From Enoplolaimus lenunculus (Eukaryota > Nematoda > Enoplea > Enoplida > Thoracostomopsidae): a DNA stretch of 64,000 nt. Made by a program: the position numbers and the translations under genes. The stretch spans positions 62,001 through 126,000 of the forward strand of contig JASANG010000225.1 in the NCBI GenBank assembly GCA_030248215.1. Direction: 5' to 3'. Under the pieces are notes generated by a model. The model made no database searches. It saw only the letters and a list, made by a program, of their open reading frames with translations, and was not told where the DNA came from. Of this stretch, positions 45,501-57,782 are shown one piece after another (position 1 is the first letter of the stretch; the number at the start of each line of letters is the position of its first letter).

Positions 45501-48500
45501 ACTGACAATATTATAACCCCTCCTGAAAACGATCCGGCCCTGTTCTATACATGGGCCGAAAGTTAAGTATATATAATTATATATGTGTGTCTTGTAATAG
45601 ACTTTACTATCTAAGGCTATTAATTCCTAACGGCGCAGTTATGATTTAATAAACTGCACATTTTCTTCCGTAGAATGTGTTGGTTTATGTTAAATATAGG
45701 GGTGTGCCCATTGAGACACAAAGGATTGATGGACTTAAAAACTGGCAGGGTTATGCTTAAATTTTGGCTTAATCTATTTATTATGCTTGTATTTAAGATT
45801 ACGCTTAGGTTACACTCAAGTTTAGGCTTAGCCGTAGTGCGCAAGCATTTAACTATATTCTTTAATTTTCGATCCTCGTCGGAAGGGGCCAAATTAGGCT
45901 CAGCTCTCCCAAGAAAAGTTTTAGTCTCATAAGTTAGTCTTGCAAAACCAACAGCATGCCAGTCCTAAAGTTATGTTGCCCACCTGGTCTGTTGAGCTGT
46001 GTCTACGGGCTTGAATAGAACTGATAGTTGAATGTAAAACTTGTCATTTCAAAGCGCAAGTAACATTTAGCGTAATTGCTTAATTTAATTTAATATTTCA
46101 GCAATTGTATTTGTGTGTACTGGTGCAATAATGCTTGGTTTAATCGCGACTGCGCTTTGGCTTAAAAAGTGAGCAACTTGTTTTCTGTATTAAAGCTTGG
46201 GTCTGCGAAATCGGCCGTTTTTATGTGGAACAGCGACAAATTTTAGCACTTTTCGATGGGAAAATTTCAAAATATTCTCAATATAAAATAAATACGTATG
46301 CCTAGTGTACCTTAAAAAATTTTTGTTGCCCAAGATATATACTACGATGTACATGCGGCGAAATTAAGATCCTCGTCTAAATTTGAGAATGGGCACAAAA
46401 GATATCAAAACTGTTGAAAGTTAATACATATTACGATTGTTTTAAGTTTTCGTTCAAACAAATGTTTACCGAAAAACTACTTTAATTTGATTTATTTACT
46501 ACGTTTTCGAAATCGGATTTCATCGATTTAAATACGATATTATCTCAGAAACGGCGACAAGTAAAGAAAGAATTACTGTATTTTAACGGATATATTTTAA
46601 CAGGGACAAACCATCAACGCCCGATGGACTGTCACAACCTATTGTCGGTCGGTCATTGGAAACATCGTCTTCAAGTTGTTCTCCAATCAGTGAATCAAAG
46701 GATCGCTTCGCGACTGGTCCTCGAGGCAGCGGGGTGCACGAGCCGATATACGGAACGACGCCGAAACCGAAAAAATCTGTTGCGCAGCGTATGCCGTCGC
46801 TGATGTACTACATTGGCAGTCGCTTTCAACGATTTACCAGTGGTGGCAGCGCGTCAGCGGCAGACTGGAAACCGTCTAAATGTTCGAAACCAGAGCCACG
46901 AATAATCAGTCCGGATACACCATCGTTTCATGGGAGCGGATCATCTGGTTTTAAGCATGCGACGAAATGCGACGAACGGTAAGTTTTCGAAATATTTTTC
47001 TATAGGGTGCGGTGCGGGCCCGTAGCCAAAGAAAGGGGGCAACGGGGCTCTGCCCCCTTAGAAAATTTTTGGCCCCCTAGAAAGTGTTCAACTTTGCTTG
47101 TAACTCAAGAACATCCCTTGTATGCTTCTGAAATATTTTAGCCATCCTAGCAAAGCGAGCTGGCTACAGGCCTGGTGGGGTTGCATTAGTCGTGTGTTTT
47201 GAAAAACGCAATGTTTCAAGTCAAACAAACTTTGCTCGCGGATAATAAAAATACCTTTGTTTAACGCATATTTTGACACCTTTATTTTTACTTACAATGC
47301 CAGTTTGATTTCTACGGATTTCGAAAACGTATTGCGGCCAAATTGTGTTTAAGTGTTTAGGCAACTATTGCAACAGAATGCTTCAATGTTAGCCTTCGTT
47401 TGTTAATTTCCACACGAGAACCACCGATTTAAGAGTTATAATACAATGTTTAATATCTGAAGAAGGCAGTAGAATCTATTAAAATTGATATTATAAAGTT
47501 TTAGGCTTCTTGTTTCAAAAGTACATAATAATAACTTGTGTCAAATGCATATTAATTTTTTGTAGGACGGCAAAAAGTCCGGCGATAGAAAACCCATCGA
47601 TGTTTGGATACACATCTGAAGTACAGCAGGTATAATATGTTCTTTGTTGGTTAAATAAACTTTACAGAATATATCATTCGTTTATTATCGTTTAATAAGC
47701 TATTTTGCTCGTTTAGAAGACATCCTGGCTTCTTAAAAAATAGGCTTCTTATAAAACGCTTGAAAACTCAAAGGCTTACTCTATGGCCTCGCCTTACGTT
47801 TGACTAACCTTAGTCGGCCCATGTAAAGACCAGGGTTTTGAACGTTTTTCTGTGGAACTGCATTTAGAGTAAGCTTAACCTTTAGACTAAATGTTTGCTT
47901 AGGCTTAGGTTTAGGTATAAGCTCAATCGGAACCTTAGGCTTTAGGCTTTAGCTTAGGAATATGCTTAGACTACTGTTATGGCCCTGTTATTGACCCGTT
48001 AGTCTAACGTTTAAGTAGTCGGTTACGTTACGAATAGGGCTTAGGCTGCAAATTATGCGACTGGTTCAGCTTAAATTTGATCAAGCATGCGAAATTCGGG
48101 TTCCCGCGGCTTAATATATACTGCGTGATATTATACATGAAGTAATTTTTAAAACTCGCATTGGCAATTGAAACATTAAATGGTCAGCAACGAAGTCGAG
48201 ATGTTGGTTTTGGAAGAAATAACTTAGTGTAAAACAATGATTTATGTTCTGCATAACCCAAAAAATTACATTAAACCCTGTTAAAATGTTTTTCCTTAGC
48301 CTGTATTCTGAAATATGTGTAGCACTTATTTCCAGTTGGTTATAGGGCTTGTAACTTTGGAACCAGGTAATGTTAAAGCTCAAAATTCCACACATTGTAC
48401 GCTTTTATGATTTGCTTCACTCTTGTACCAATTTCAAGTTCAACAACTGCAATAGTTGAAAACTTATTACTAACTGTTGATAGTTGCGAAACACATTCGA

Positions 48501-48804
48501 GAACATTGGGCCTGATCCCTACAAAACCGGATATGCCTATGTCCCGTTTCCGTCACCTTCGGCTCTACATATGATCATATATTTGAAAAACCATAACAAA
48601 ATTAGCATTTTGTAGCTAAGCGACGTCGAAGTGAGTAACCCTGCGTTCAGAAGTAGCTCAACGGATCCGGATCCAGCAGCAAGTGGTCGTTCAATCTCAG
48701 CTTCAGGAATGGCTCATTCAGACGTCAGAGCGCTTTCAACTTCTCATCAGCCTCATGAAAATCGGCGAACGACTAGTGCTGGAGTACCTAAACCATGGAA
48801 CTGA
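42567..48804 (+). CDS. Unrecognised single-pass membrane protein, at least eight exons (5' end incomplete)
   Basis: The exons are 42567-42668, 43054-43203, 43515-43601, 44731-45327, 46102-46168, 46604-46978, 47566-47629 and 48616-48804, all GT...AG with agreeing phases, giving about 542 residues. The first four exons are all phase 1 at both ends and encode acidic, proline-rich segments (AFELVEILEPMSASEYYLRP; LYVFPKPKLKLVPVELPSET; PDETEQDYPTPAFDLFYER). A 199-codon exon follows with a basic patch (SRRLKTVRK) and a polar Gln/Asn/Ser-rich region. Exon 46102-46168 encodes one membrane helix (IVFVCTGAIMLGLIATALWL followed by KK), so the C-terminus is probably cytosolic. The tail is Ser/Pro-rich, with VHEPIYGTTPKP, LMYYIGSRFQRF, ENPSMFGY and EVSNPAF motifs. 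It ends PKPWN at the stop 48802. No Cys-rich or Ig-like domain is visible and the family is not recognised. Start and signal peptide are missing. Confidence 0.7.
44208..44373. mobile_element. MITE, GGCCCGTAGCCA family, in an intron of the membrane protein gene
   Basis: The left end GCGGGCCTGTAACCAAGG and right end GAGCTGGCTACGGGCTTGCC are inverted repeats. The middle holds GAAAATTTTC palindromes and TTGTAAGTCAACGACAACCC. Confidence 0.75.
45363..45557. mobile_element. MITE with internal CCTAAG (TTAGGC) array
   Basis: The ends are GGCCATGTATAGAACAGGAC and GGCCCTGTTCTATACATGGG. The interior has AGCATATGCCTAAGCCTGAA, then GCATATTCCTAAGCCTAAGC and AAAAAATTAGTCTAAAAC. It lies in the intron right after exon 44731-45327, about 35 bases from its donor. 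Confidence 0.85.
47015..47175. mobile_element. MITE, GGCCCGTAGCCA family, in an intron of the membrane protein gene
   Basis: The left end GCGGGCCCGTAGCCAAAG and right end GAGCTGGCTACAGGCCTG pair. Internal TTGTAACTCAAGAACATCCC corresponds to the copy at 44208-44373. Confidence 0.75.
47817..47990. mobile_element. TTAGGC-type MITE copy, TTAGGC orientation
   Basis: It has the left end CGGCCCATGTAAAGACCAGG, the array GCTTAGGCTTAGGTTTAGGT and CCTTAGGCTTTAGGCTTTAG, and the right part ACTACTGTTATGGCCCTGTT. It lies in the last intron of the membrane protein gene. Confidence 0.7.
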
Positions 48805-48959
48805 GGTCCTTATGGATAGTTATCACATTTGTACTTGTGTGCTAACCGTTTTGAACGAATCCTATTCACTGTCATAGGAGTTATCTTTAAGCGAGAACTA
48901 CAAGACTAACTGCGGCATTTTCTATATTCCAGAAAGCTATTAAATAGGGCCACATACTA

Positions 48960-49395
48960 CTGTAGTGACCCGAATAAGAGGGGGGTGATATATATTTGGC
49001 CTCTCCAGAGAGTTCCCTCTTGTTATTTGGTTACGAAGTGTTATTTTTTAACCAACGCTTCGCTACCCTTCGTTACTGATGTATATCCGGTAATGCAACT
49101 ATCCGTTGAATTAAGCATTTTTTGCCTTGCGTCAAAAACTTGAGCGATAATGCAAGATGATAATGAGGAATGTACTTTACAAACTTAAGTATTATTTAAA
49201 GTTTCAAACTCTGCTGTATTTGTGCTGGAGTCTTTATACGGTACAATTAGAGATAATTGACATTTATGGACTTTAATTAGGTTTATGGACTCTATCCGCT
49301 TACGGACTCCTATTAGGAATACGGACTCCTATTGATTGGGACTGAAAATCGAGACTCCTTTCTTATTTACCCTCCTCTTTTTCGGGTCACTACAG
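48960..49395. mobile_element. TA-flanked MITE, CTGTAGTGACCCG family, complete
   Basis: The left end CTGTAGTGACCCGAATAAGA and right end TCTTTTTCGGGTCACTACAG are inverted repeats, and the TA dinucleotide flanks both ends. It is 436 bp with no transposase, consistent with a Tc1/mariner-type element. The right half repeats GGACTCCTATTxG-like words four times. Confidence 0.85.
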
Positions 49396-51014
49396 TAAGC
49401 ACCTTTCCAGAATTTCAGTAAAACCAATATCGTTAATTTTATGTTGTGCTTTTAATCATGTGAACCTACTGTACTTAGTGCCGTTGAAAACTACAACAAT
49501 TGGCACATTCTTTGGTAGAATAAAGTTATTACTTTGATTTGGACGCTGATTTTTGCAAACTTTTAATTAAATGTCCTGGTGGACTTATAATTTTTTTAAA
49601 ATGACCGTACCTATTCGTAATTCAAGTCATACGGATGGTTGGCATGCGATGTTTTACAACGCAAGTTTATGCGTCTTGTGTATCTTTTGTTATCCAATTG
49701 ATATATCAGTTTGAAATAAATGCTAAATAATGTTTAACTAGTCATCCAGTTTTGCACAATGCGCAAAAGTAAATAGCGAATGCACTCATAATGCAGATTT
49801 TCTTTACATACAACAATCACGGTTTATGTTTTAAGAATTCAAAGCAAAGTCATGCTGGAAGGTTGCCAGATATTTATTATCTGAGTTCGTAGATCAGCCA
49901 GAATGTCGTCTCACGTGTTGCAACCAATTTGAATTCAACGATGGTTGAAATTTCATAAGTTTATAGGCGCATTATTCACTCTATCAGCGTGTATAAAAAC
50001 CGATAGTCAAAATAACGGTAAGAGAAAACAAATAGCAAACTTTATACTGTGGTTTTAAAAAAAAGTGGCTTGCGTTTCGTTCATTCCCATTGCAATGTGT
50101 CTTCCATTATCTCACTATCTTCCTGCAACTCTTTCGTAAATTGTTACCACTTAAGTGTAAATCCCCTGGTAAGTGCCCTCTACCATATCCCTTCATAAAT
50201 TTCAAGATCTGCAACAGTCACCCTCTTTCCTAAATTCTTGGTGCTTCTGGTTGAAAAAAGGTATCGAGAGGTATTCGCTGTAGAGGGTTCCTTGTATTGA
50301 CTTTAGACGGCGCTCACACAATAGACACGACACTGGGGGTTGGTTAACACAGACGTTAGCGCAGAATCCAAAAAGCTTCAATGCCCAAGTCACTAAAGCT
50401 GAAATCTCATCTTCCCATAGCTTCAAAAAGTTAGCTGATGTACGCACGACATTCGAGATTTTGAAATGCAAAATTCAACCTAAGCTTCAATCAGCTCTAT
50501 TTTGAAGTGTGTAAAAAACAAGCATTTCCTCTAAGCAATAGGTAAGAATTGATTAATTACCTATGCAATTAACGTTCTACATTTACGCAGTATTAAAACG
50601 TTTACGTTAGTTTAAGCTGTGCTGAAAATTTTCTAAAACACAAAACCAAACAGCAGCATCATTGTCTCTTTATTAAAACGGTAAAACTAAAGTTGGTATT
50701 GAAAATATTTTGCCATAAAAGAGTTGTTTCACTTCAAAAAATAAACTGTTTTATCATTACGAGTTGTTAATATTTACGTAAAAACCGACAAAAAAACAGA
50801 CAATTTGAGACTTTTTTGCGCAACTACAACGACATTTTATCGTTGACAGTAGCAGAACTCCTGCTAAGAATGATTTTTGTTTTGAAATAAAAGTTGACAG
50901 ATTATTTCATATTTTAAAAATTTTCTATTTGGCGCAGCATGCCAAGATGATGCTTAAGGACTAAATTTCTATATTCAACATTTTGGCTCGTGTAAACATT
51001 GGCGTATGTCGCTT

Positions 51015-51160
51015 TTGTCCAGGTTTCTGGTTGGTCTGTAAAGAGTAGGTTTAGATTCTAGATTACAATTTTTTGTGTATAGACTTAGGTTTAGGCTTAG
51101 GTTTAGGCTTAGTAAATAGGTACGTTTCAGCTACGGTTAAGCAAGACCTCAAAAGTAACA
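51015..51160. mobile_element. TTAGGC-type MITE derivative
   Basis: It has GGTTTCTGGTTGGTCTGTAA on the left, then CTTAGGTTTAGGCTTAGGTT, and shares AAAAGTAACATTGGCC with the end of the copy at 26221-26345. Confidence 0.6.
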
Positions 51161-51171
51161 TTGGCCTGATG

Positions 51172-51365
51172 ATCAGTGCGGACCGTTTTTCTGCGCGACT
51201 GCAATAGAGTACTTACCTAAAGCTTTGGACTAAATATTTGCTTTGGCTTACCCTTAGGCTTAGGCTTAGGCTTAGGCTTAGGCTTAGGTACAGGCTTATT
51301 CTTGAGTTTGGACTAAGGCTTAGGTCTAGAAAAATGCTTATATTACTGATACTGCCTTGTCCTTT
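51172..51365. mobile_element. TTAGGC-type MITE with the longest perfect TTAGGC run
   Basis: At about 51255-51290 there are six consecutive GCTTAG/TTAGGC units without interruption. The left flank GCGGACCGTTTTTCTGCGCG matches that of the copy at 21689-21852. The terminal repeats are decayed. Confidence 0.7.
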
Positions 51366-51555
51366 ACCTTGACCATCATTTTTATGCACTTCCGCGTACA
51401 TTCCACAAATTTTAATTCCACAGGCTTATGTTTTGTTGTCGGTAAAAGCATTGCGCCTGCCTTTACAGCACCATTTTTTTACACTTTGCTTTCAATATTA
51501 AAGCTATACTACTAATATTGTTTGCAAACAAATTTTAAACCTATAAGCGCACTGA

Positions 51556-51744
51556 CCCATGAATAGAACAGGGCCGGAACAGTAGTATAAGCACATTCCT
51601 AAGCCTAAGCCTAAGCTTAAGCGTTTGGATGAGCCTAAGCCTTAGCCTAGGCATAAGTCTAAGCAAAAAAATTAGTCAAAAGTTTAAACTGACTCTATTA
51701 TCGCCCCTCCGGAAAACGATCCGGCCCTGTTTTATACATGGCCC
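51556..51744. mobile_element. MITE with internal CCTAAG (TTAGGC) array
   Basis: The ends CCCATGAATAGAACAGGGCC and GGCCCTGTTTTATACATGGC pair. The interior has ATTCCTAAGCCTAAGCCTAA, AAAAAAATTAGTC and GCCCCTCCGGAAAACGATCC. Confidence 0.85.
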
Positions 51745-52173
51745 AAAGAGTTTTCTGCCAACAATAGAGTGGAACCAGAAGCTATGGTTGTATTGACAGC
51801 TGTTTTGTTTGTAGCTTTTAACACAAATTGCAAGCTTTATTTTTAAAGCACTTTTTTGCCTCAGTTTTCACAAACGTCATTCGACAAAAACGTGTAAAAT
51901 ATAACACATTACCTCATCAATTGGTTTTTGTTTTTGTGCGGTTTTTATACGGCTAAAAGGCTATTATTTTGGTTTGCTTTCAGTAAGATTGGCCAACAAG
52001 TAACGTTTAAGGCGGCACTAACAGTAACATTGGCTCTTGGATGGGGGTTAAGTGCAACTGCAACAAAAATACTGAACGTGCTAATTAAGTGTTGACATCT
52101 GTACCTCAGACGCTGAAACGTACAACGCACCTACAGAGCATGTAGAAGTGCTTACCAAATATCTGGTACCGTC

Positions 52174-52362
52174 GCCCATGTATACAACTGGACCGGAACA
52201 GTGGTACAAGCATAATCCTAAACCTAAGCCTAAGCGTAAGGATGAGCTTATACCTAAGCCTAAGCCTAAGCTTAAGCCTAAGCAAAAAATAGTCTAAAGC
52301 TTGAGCTTACTCTATTACAGTCCCGCAGGAAAACGTTCCGGCTCGGTTCCATACATTGGCCG
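52174..52362. mobile_element. MITE with internal CCTAAG (TTAGGC) array
   Basis: The ends GCCCATGTATACAACTGGAC and CGGTTCCATACATTGGCC pair. The interior has CATAATCCTAAACCTAAGCC and a second array ACCTAAGCCTAAGCCTAAGC. GGTACCG lies just outside both ends and may be the target-site duplication. Confidence 0.8.
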
Positions 52363-54384
52363 GTACCGGTGTTCAAAATGCCGGAAATGAAGGAAGAGGT
52401 GGTCTTGCTCCCGAATATTCACATTGAGAAGCGGGTACAATCCTGCAATACTATCGGAGCGGATTAAATTTATGTCCAGATATTCATAAACTATGGTGAA
52501 AGATTCGTGAATTTTTGTGTGGTTAATTTTATCTTGCTCATATTTTACATATTAAAATCAAGAATTATCGATAATGTTAACAGTTTCACGGCGTTTTCAG
52601 GTCTGATGATATTTAATTTCGGTTTACTGATCCGATTGGGAAAATCGGTCTGTTTGCACAGGAACCATATTATTTTTCGCCTCATGTTTTACCTTGATGA
52701 TATGCCCATTAACCAACGATTTGGCGGTCTTTTAAATCGAACAAATCTGACCCGAATTCTCTTTTGAAATAAAAGAAAAACTGGTTTGGTTACATAAAAG
52801 ACATCTGCTTGTTATGGCCAGTTCTTGCGTGTTTGCATTCTTGTGTACATTTTACGCATTTTTCATCATTCTTTTGTACTTAGCTGCATACAACTACGCA
52901 CAGAATGTTGGGTGACCGGTTTTTTACGGTTCGCCAGGGCCGCGACTAGAGTATCTAAGCAACCTTACGGCTGCGAGATGAGGTAATAATGTGCCGATAA
53001 TAGCGCAGCAATCTCATTCAAAAACATCGGCACGCATTTGAGGGCACAGTATTAAAGAAAACTTGCGAGCGAAGTGAACTAGAAGCGAAATTTGTCCAAC
53101 CTTCAGTCCAGAGGCAGGCTAAAGAGTCACTCACTTTGTTCTAGAATTTATGATATTGTACGAACCGAATGGGAATACTGGCTACGCCCTTGGTTTCAGC
53201 ACTGCACTCGATTGATACCTGTTACTTTCTGGCTAGAAATTAGGTCATTTTGCTGGTTTATGCGAACGGTGAAACGTAAATTGTATTAGTCTTATCAAAA
53301 GAAATAAAACGAGATACAATTCAAAAATAAATTTGATTGTCAGACTTTATTAATAGCATCTTGTGACTTGAACCAAATCAAACTGTGGTTGTCTAAATTC
53401 AAAACGTCCTATTTTTCATTACATTAATTTAGAATTACAACAGATTCAAGTGAAGTTCTTGTCATTAATTCGTTGATAACCTTATGTAGAAATCAATGCA
53501 TTATATGCAATACCATGATTTGGTTAACGTGTTTGCAAGGCTTTGGAAATTTTGTAATTTCCAAAAACTTGTACGCCTCACTGAAAACCACTGAATCTGA
53601 TAATATAATTTCAATTGTATTTAATCTGAATAAGTATATACCGTTCAGTGTTCCGGCCTACATTGGCCAGCGTTCCTAATCCGCAAAATCTTGAGTGAGG
53701 ACAAACATTAATATATATATAAATAAATTGAATAACATTTATTTTAATAAATATTTATTACTTGTTTTATGGTAAACTTACTAGCTTATACTAAATAAAT
53801 TTCGCTCGCTTAAGCCAAAATATTCATTACGCTTGCGTGCCATTGATTAATTTCACCATTATAATACTTTGTCAATTTTGGCCCTGATCATGAACTGTAA
53901 CAAATGTAATGTTAAATCAAACGTAATTTTGCTTAACGTTGTCTTTTGTACACTTTATTGCACATAATCTGAATTCTGAAGTGAATTGATCCGAGTAAAA
54001 TTGTGTTTTCGTTCTTAATCACATCTTAAACCATTTGATTTTCACATTTAATTTTCTTAATTCGAAATTATTAGTTCAGGGAATTATGCAACTTTCCCAA
54101 TAAACACGCGAGCTTTATGCGACCTTTTACGTGGTAATATATAGCGAAGATTCGGCTGCATAGTATCTTGCCTTCCAGAGCTACGTACAGATTTTCAGTG
54201 ATTTTCAAGTTTGCCAATCAAACGCAGACATAATCTTCAATCCGACCACAAAAAAGTTTATTGCGGTCGTTCGCAACGAGCCAGAAAAATTTTTGATGTT
54301 TAGAATCCTAAACGTTATAATAGTGCCTTAAAAAGCATTTTTACTTGTCTCTAATGAAAATTTTGGGTGGCGATATTGCCTCTA

Positions 54385-57277
54385 AGTAGTATAGTCGGAA
54401 CCGTACGACCACAGGGGAGCGGGGAGCAGGGAGCAGGGAGCAGGAAGTGTAATTTATTGCGGTATAATAAATGACCTGCCATAAATCAATGAAGCGTAAA
54501 TTTAGTTTTAATTCTGCATATGGTTATTTTAATTGTATATAACATATAAACATACAATAATTGTAAAATGCTCAAAAAGTTAATAAAATTACGGAAGCGT
54601 CTATTGAGTATATTTGAAGTCTTCTAAAGTAAGTATCCCAAAGTGTTACTATTTCCATCCTAAACAAAATACAATAAAATTTGAGCGCCAAATGGTCATT
54701 AATCTATATTATTAACGCAACAAAATGTAATGAGGAAGATCATTGATCACCAATGAGTGTGTCAAATATTTAGAATTTCAACACCTCCACGTGCAATATA
54801 AATTACCTAAGTTCTTTCAGTTAGTTTCTTTTAATTTGCAAACTACTTTTGTATATCTATGCATTTCAATCTTTGGATAAGATTTATCGTTTTATAGCGG
54901 TATAACATTTTTCTGTAGCGCATAACCTATAAGCTAATATTTTTATGAGTTGTAGCATCTTATTGCAAACTTAATCAACGCAGATATTTACTTTTTTAAC
55001 ATTAAGTTGGACCGAAACCGATTATAGCTTTTGTCATGGTAAGTTGGGGCTTTATCTGAAATAAATTGAGATCATCGCCTATAAGATTAATGAAATTAAA
55101 GCTGAACTTACTGAATGCTCAACTAAAGCAAAAACAATAACAGCTTTTGTAAACCCTTTTTTAGAATTGAACAGTATGTGTTTTGTTGATATTACACGTT
55201 GATATTATGCTAAGTGAAATGTACTTAGTTTCAATTGTGAATAGCAAACAAGCTTTCCTGACTACGAATTTGTTTTTGAAACGTATAAAATTTTGTAATT
55301 AAGCATAGGTTAGCAGCAATATTGAAGTATTATGATAGATACTCACTTACCAAGCCGTTGTTTATACGCGTCGTATTTTGAACGAAAAGAAATTCAAGAT
55401 GTGTTTATTGAGCTTGCAGTTATTAACTTAGTAAGTGATTTGCGCGTTGTTGTTATTTTATCATGTGGTGATTGCGAAAGATTGATTATAATATTATACA
55501 ATGAAATTTTTTAACCACATTGAAAGCATCGTTTTGTACGTATAAAAGGAATCAATAGAAAAATGACAGTTATGTTGTGAAAAAGGAATCATATTGCACG
55601 CTAAATACAGTATACAAAAACGTTTTATTCATTAGTGCAGCTTCGTGTTAAACATTTCAGGCAACACCGCTAGCTAACGATTCAAAAGAAGTTGTGCTTT
55701 TTGAAGTAGGTCACACTTCCTTGTGGATTAAAACCTCCCATTGTGGGTGTAGCCATACAGTGCATATGAAATAGATTTAAGCTTATAAGTAGTTTTTCAA
55801 CTTTATAAACTGAAAATCAATTGGTTTCAAAACGATATCAGATTTGAAAACTTAATTTCCTGTAAGAGTTAAGGGCAAGAAAAAACTAATTTTGTTCTTT
55901 GGGGTTGTTTTGTTTCCTGATTTGCTACCCTTGCGCTGCATTTGTTTCATTTGTTCAATATATTGTTAATAAGTATAACTATATTATCCAAGCACCCTGA
56001 TTAGTTAAGTATGTTATATTGTATGGTTACATTGATATATTTGAGAATGTACACAAATTGAATCTGAAAACGCAGAAAGAGCAGATCATAGCACTGGGAA
56101 TGATGCCGGAGAAGTGCCTGAAAGTACTGCCACTACGGAGGAAGAAAATGATGGTGAATATAACGATAACGTAAGTTTTGTGTGCAGCAATAGCTTTTCA
56201 GTTAACATCTAGGTGTCCAGATGAGCATTGAAATTGAAAAAGTGATACCGAATTAATATCCAAATATTTAAGTATTCCGTCGATCTGCAAAACTAATGTA
56301 ACGTTTGTATGCGATTCACCTTCATCAGTGTTGCGGATCAGGCAACTGGAACCGAAATTAAAATTGTAACTTAGGACTTGTTCCTTTTGTTTTGACATTT
56401 AGCAACCCCAGACATGGTGGTTAGCTAGAAAGTATCACATATTTTATTTATGAAAACCTCTCAATACATCCGGATCCATGTAATTATATAAACGTTTGTT
56501 GGCGAGCAGCTCCAATGGCATTACGCAAAAACAGGCTCCTACAACCAGATGATATTGAGTATCATATTAACTCAATGCAGCAACGGTTTTACATTGCAAA
56601 TGTCTTCCATTTTGAAGTTGCAATGAATAACTCAGTAAGTACTAAAGATTTCAAAACCCATCATTTACTACAATCACCATTAGCTAGCGGTTTGAACTAA
56701 TTGGTACTAATGGAATTGTGTCACTATATGGCCTGTACTCCACAAGTATACATAACCACAACAAAAATTAAATTTGATTCATCGCGTCCCTTATCTCGTA
56801 TTACGCGTGCAAACAATAAAAATACTCCGAATAGATTTTAGGAAATCCACGAAACCGCCGAAATTCAATACTTATCACCATACAACCCAGGCATAGAGGA
56901 CCCTGTTGACTCAAAACAAACAACCAATGTCAATGTAGTGTCAAAGGCACGAGAAATGGAAGGTTACGATGTGGATATGGGGGTAATTGACTGTAACATA
57001 ATATATGCCTTCTAATATTCCATTTGTCCACGAGAGTCTAAATGTGCCGTAGTTCTCTTGTAGTAACGATTTCACTGTAGTGTTATATTTATTTCCACTA
57101 CAAACTCTGAGTTATATAGCCACTCGCAATACTTTCTTAACTACCAAACCTCTAAAATGCTTTTAGTTCTCGCCGAAACGAATGCGTTATGACAACAATA
57201 ACTGTGGCGTATGGTTGTCCAAGCAGCATGCAACTAAGCTCACAATTGACCATACAACAAATACTGGTGGTGCTCGT
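54385..57277 (+). repeat. Left arm of a large inverted repeat
   Basis: The sequence from AGTAGTATAGTCGGAACCGT (54385) to GGTGGTGCTCGT (57277) is the reverse complement of 57783-61026, with scattered substitutions and indels. The outer tip carries a GGGAGCAGGGAGCAGG tandem. This arm lacks a segment of a few hundred bases found in the right arm at about 58250-58680. Confidence 0.9.
55368..57277 (+). pseudogene. Decayed mirror copy of the right-arm gene
   Basis: Segments equivalent to right-arm exons lie at 55368-55430, 55661-55705, 56076-56170, 56452-56634, 56842-56982 and 57167-57277. Two acceptors intact in the right arm are changed here: TTTATAG is TTTATAC before 55368, and TATTTAG is TATTTAT before 56452. 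The exon encoding the acidic NNENTPDSTS segment is missing altogether. The last segment stays open only to the arm boundary, then runs into unrelated spacer and a stop. The individual frames remain open, so decay is recent. A shortened transcript using other splice sites cannot be excluded. Confidence 0.65.
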
Positions 57278-57782
57278 TTGTAACGAAGTGGCCCAACATA
57301 GCTTCCGGAACCCAGTTCATGTAGAACCACCCCTTCACAATCTGGTATATACCCGACATGACCGCCGTTGGGGGCCACACTCCTAGGATCCAATGGAATA
57401 GGCTCCGCTGGAGTTGGACCAATCCAAACTGGTGTGCTACTATATTGTGGTAGTACCATCATCTGATATATGTTGTGAGCGGAGAGTTTGGTTCCACATC
57501 ACGTTGCAGAGCAAGCTGAAAAACTGATGCGTCTTCCGGTGTGGTATTTTGACTTGTTGGTGTTGTTGCAAAGCCCTGTGGCAATTTTCCGATGCTGGCC
57601 TGGAATAGTGCAAATCAAAATTAAAAGGCATATAGCAAGTAGTATGACACCTTTTAGAATGTAAGACACGACGAGATTCTCAGCACAAGAATATGCGTAA
57701 CAATCAAAGTTTCAGTTACCTGCATTTTTTGCGCAGTATTTTTATAGCCAGCATTCCAGTTGCCTGAAGGCATTGCTCTATT
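57278..57782. other. Unique spacer at the centre of the inverted repeat
   Basis: About 505 bases with no counterpart in the other arm. On the minus strand it holds the end of exon 57893-57720 and the last recognised exon 57599-57459 of the right-arm gene. Confidence 0.75.

Larger units (their letters stand above)
48805..54384. other. Region without a recognised gene; several MITEs
   Basis: No exon chain was recognised. An 89-codon frame on the minus strand (50471-50202) contains NFLKLWEDEISALVTWALKL and two Cys pairs and could be a terminal exon, but no splice partner or family is visible. Most other sequence is AT-rich. TTAGGC-type MITEs cluster between 51015 and 52362. Confidence 0.45.

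Noticed and set aside
42567-48804. NPDC1/CAB-1 family assignment of the membrane protein
   Set aside because: Both have one membrane helix, but the conserved tail motifs of NPDC1 as I know them are absent.
51255-51290. True telomere or chromosome end
   Set aside because: The TTAGGC run is only six units, lies inside a dispersed MITE family, and is flanked by ordinary sequence on both sides.
57187-57462. 91-codon minus-strand frame as an extra C-terminal exon of the right-arm gene
   Set aside because: It crosses from the unique spacer into the left arm, where it is antisense to the mirrored exon. The gene's own frame already stops at 57459.
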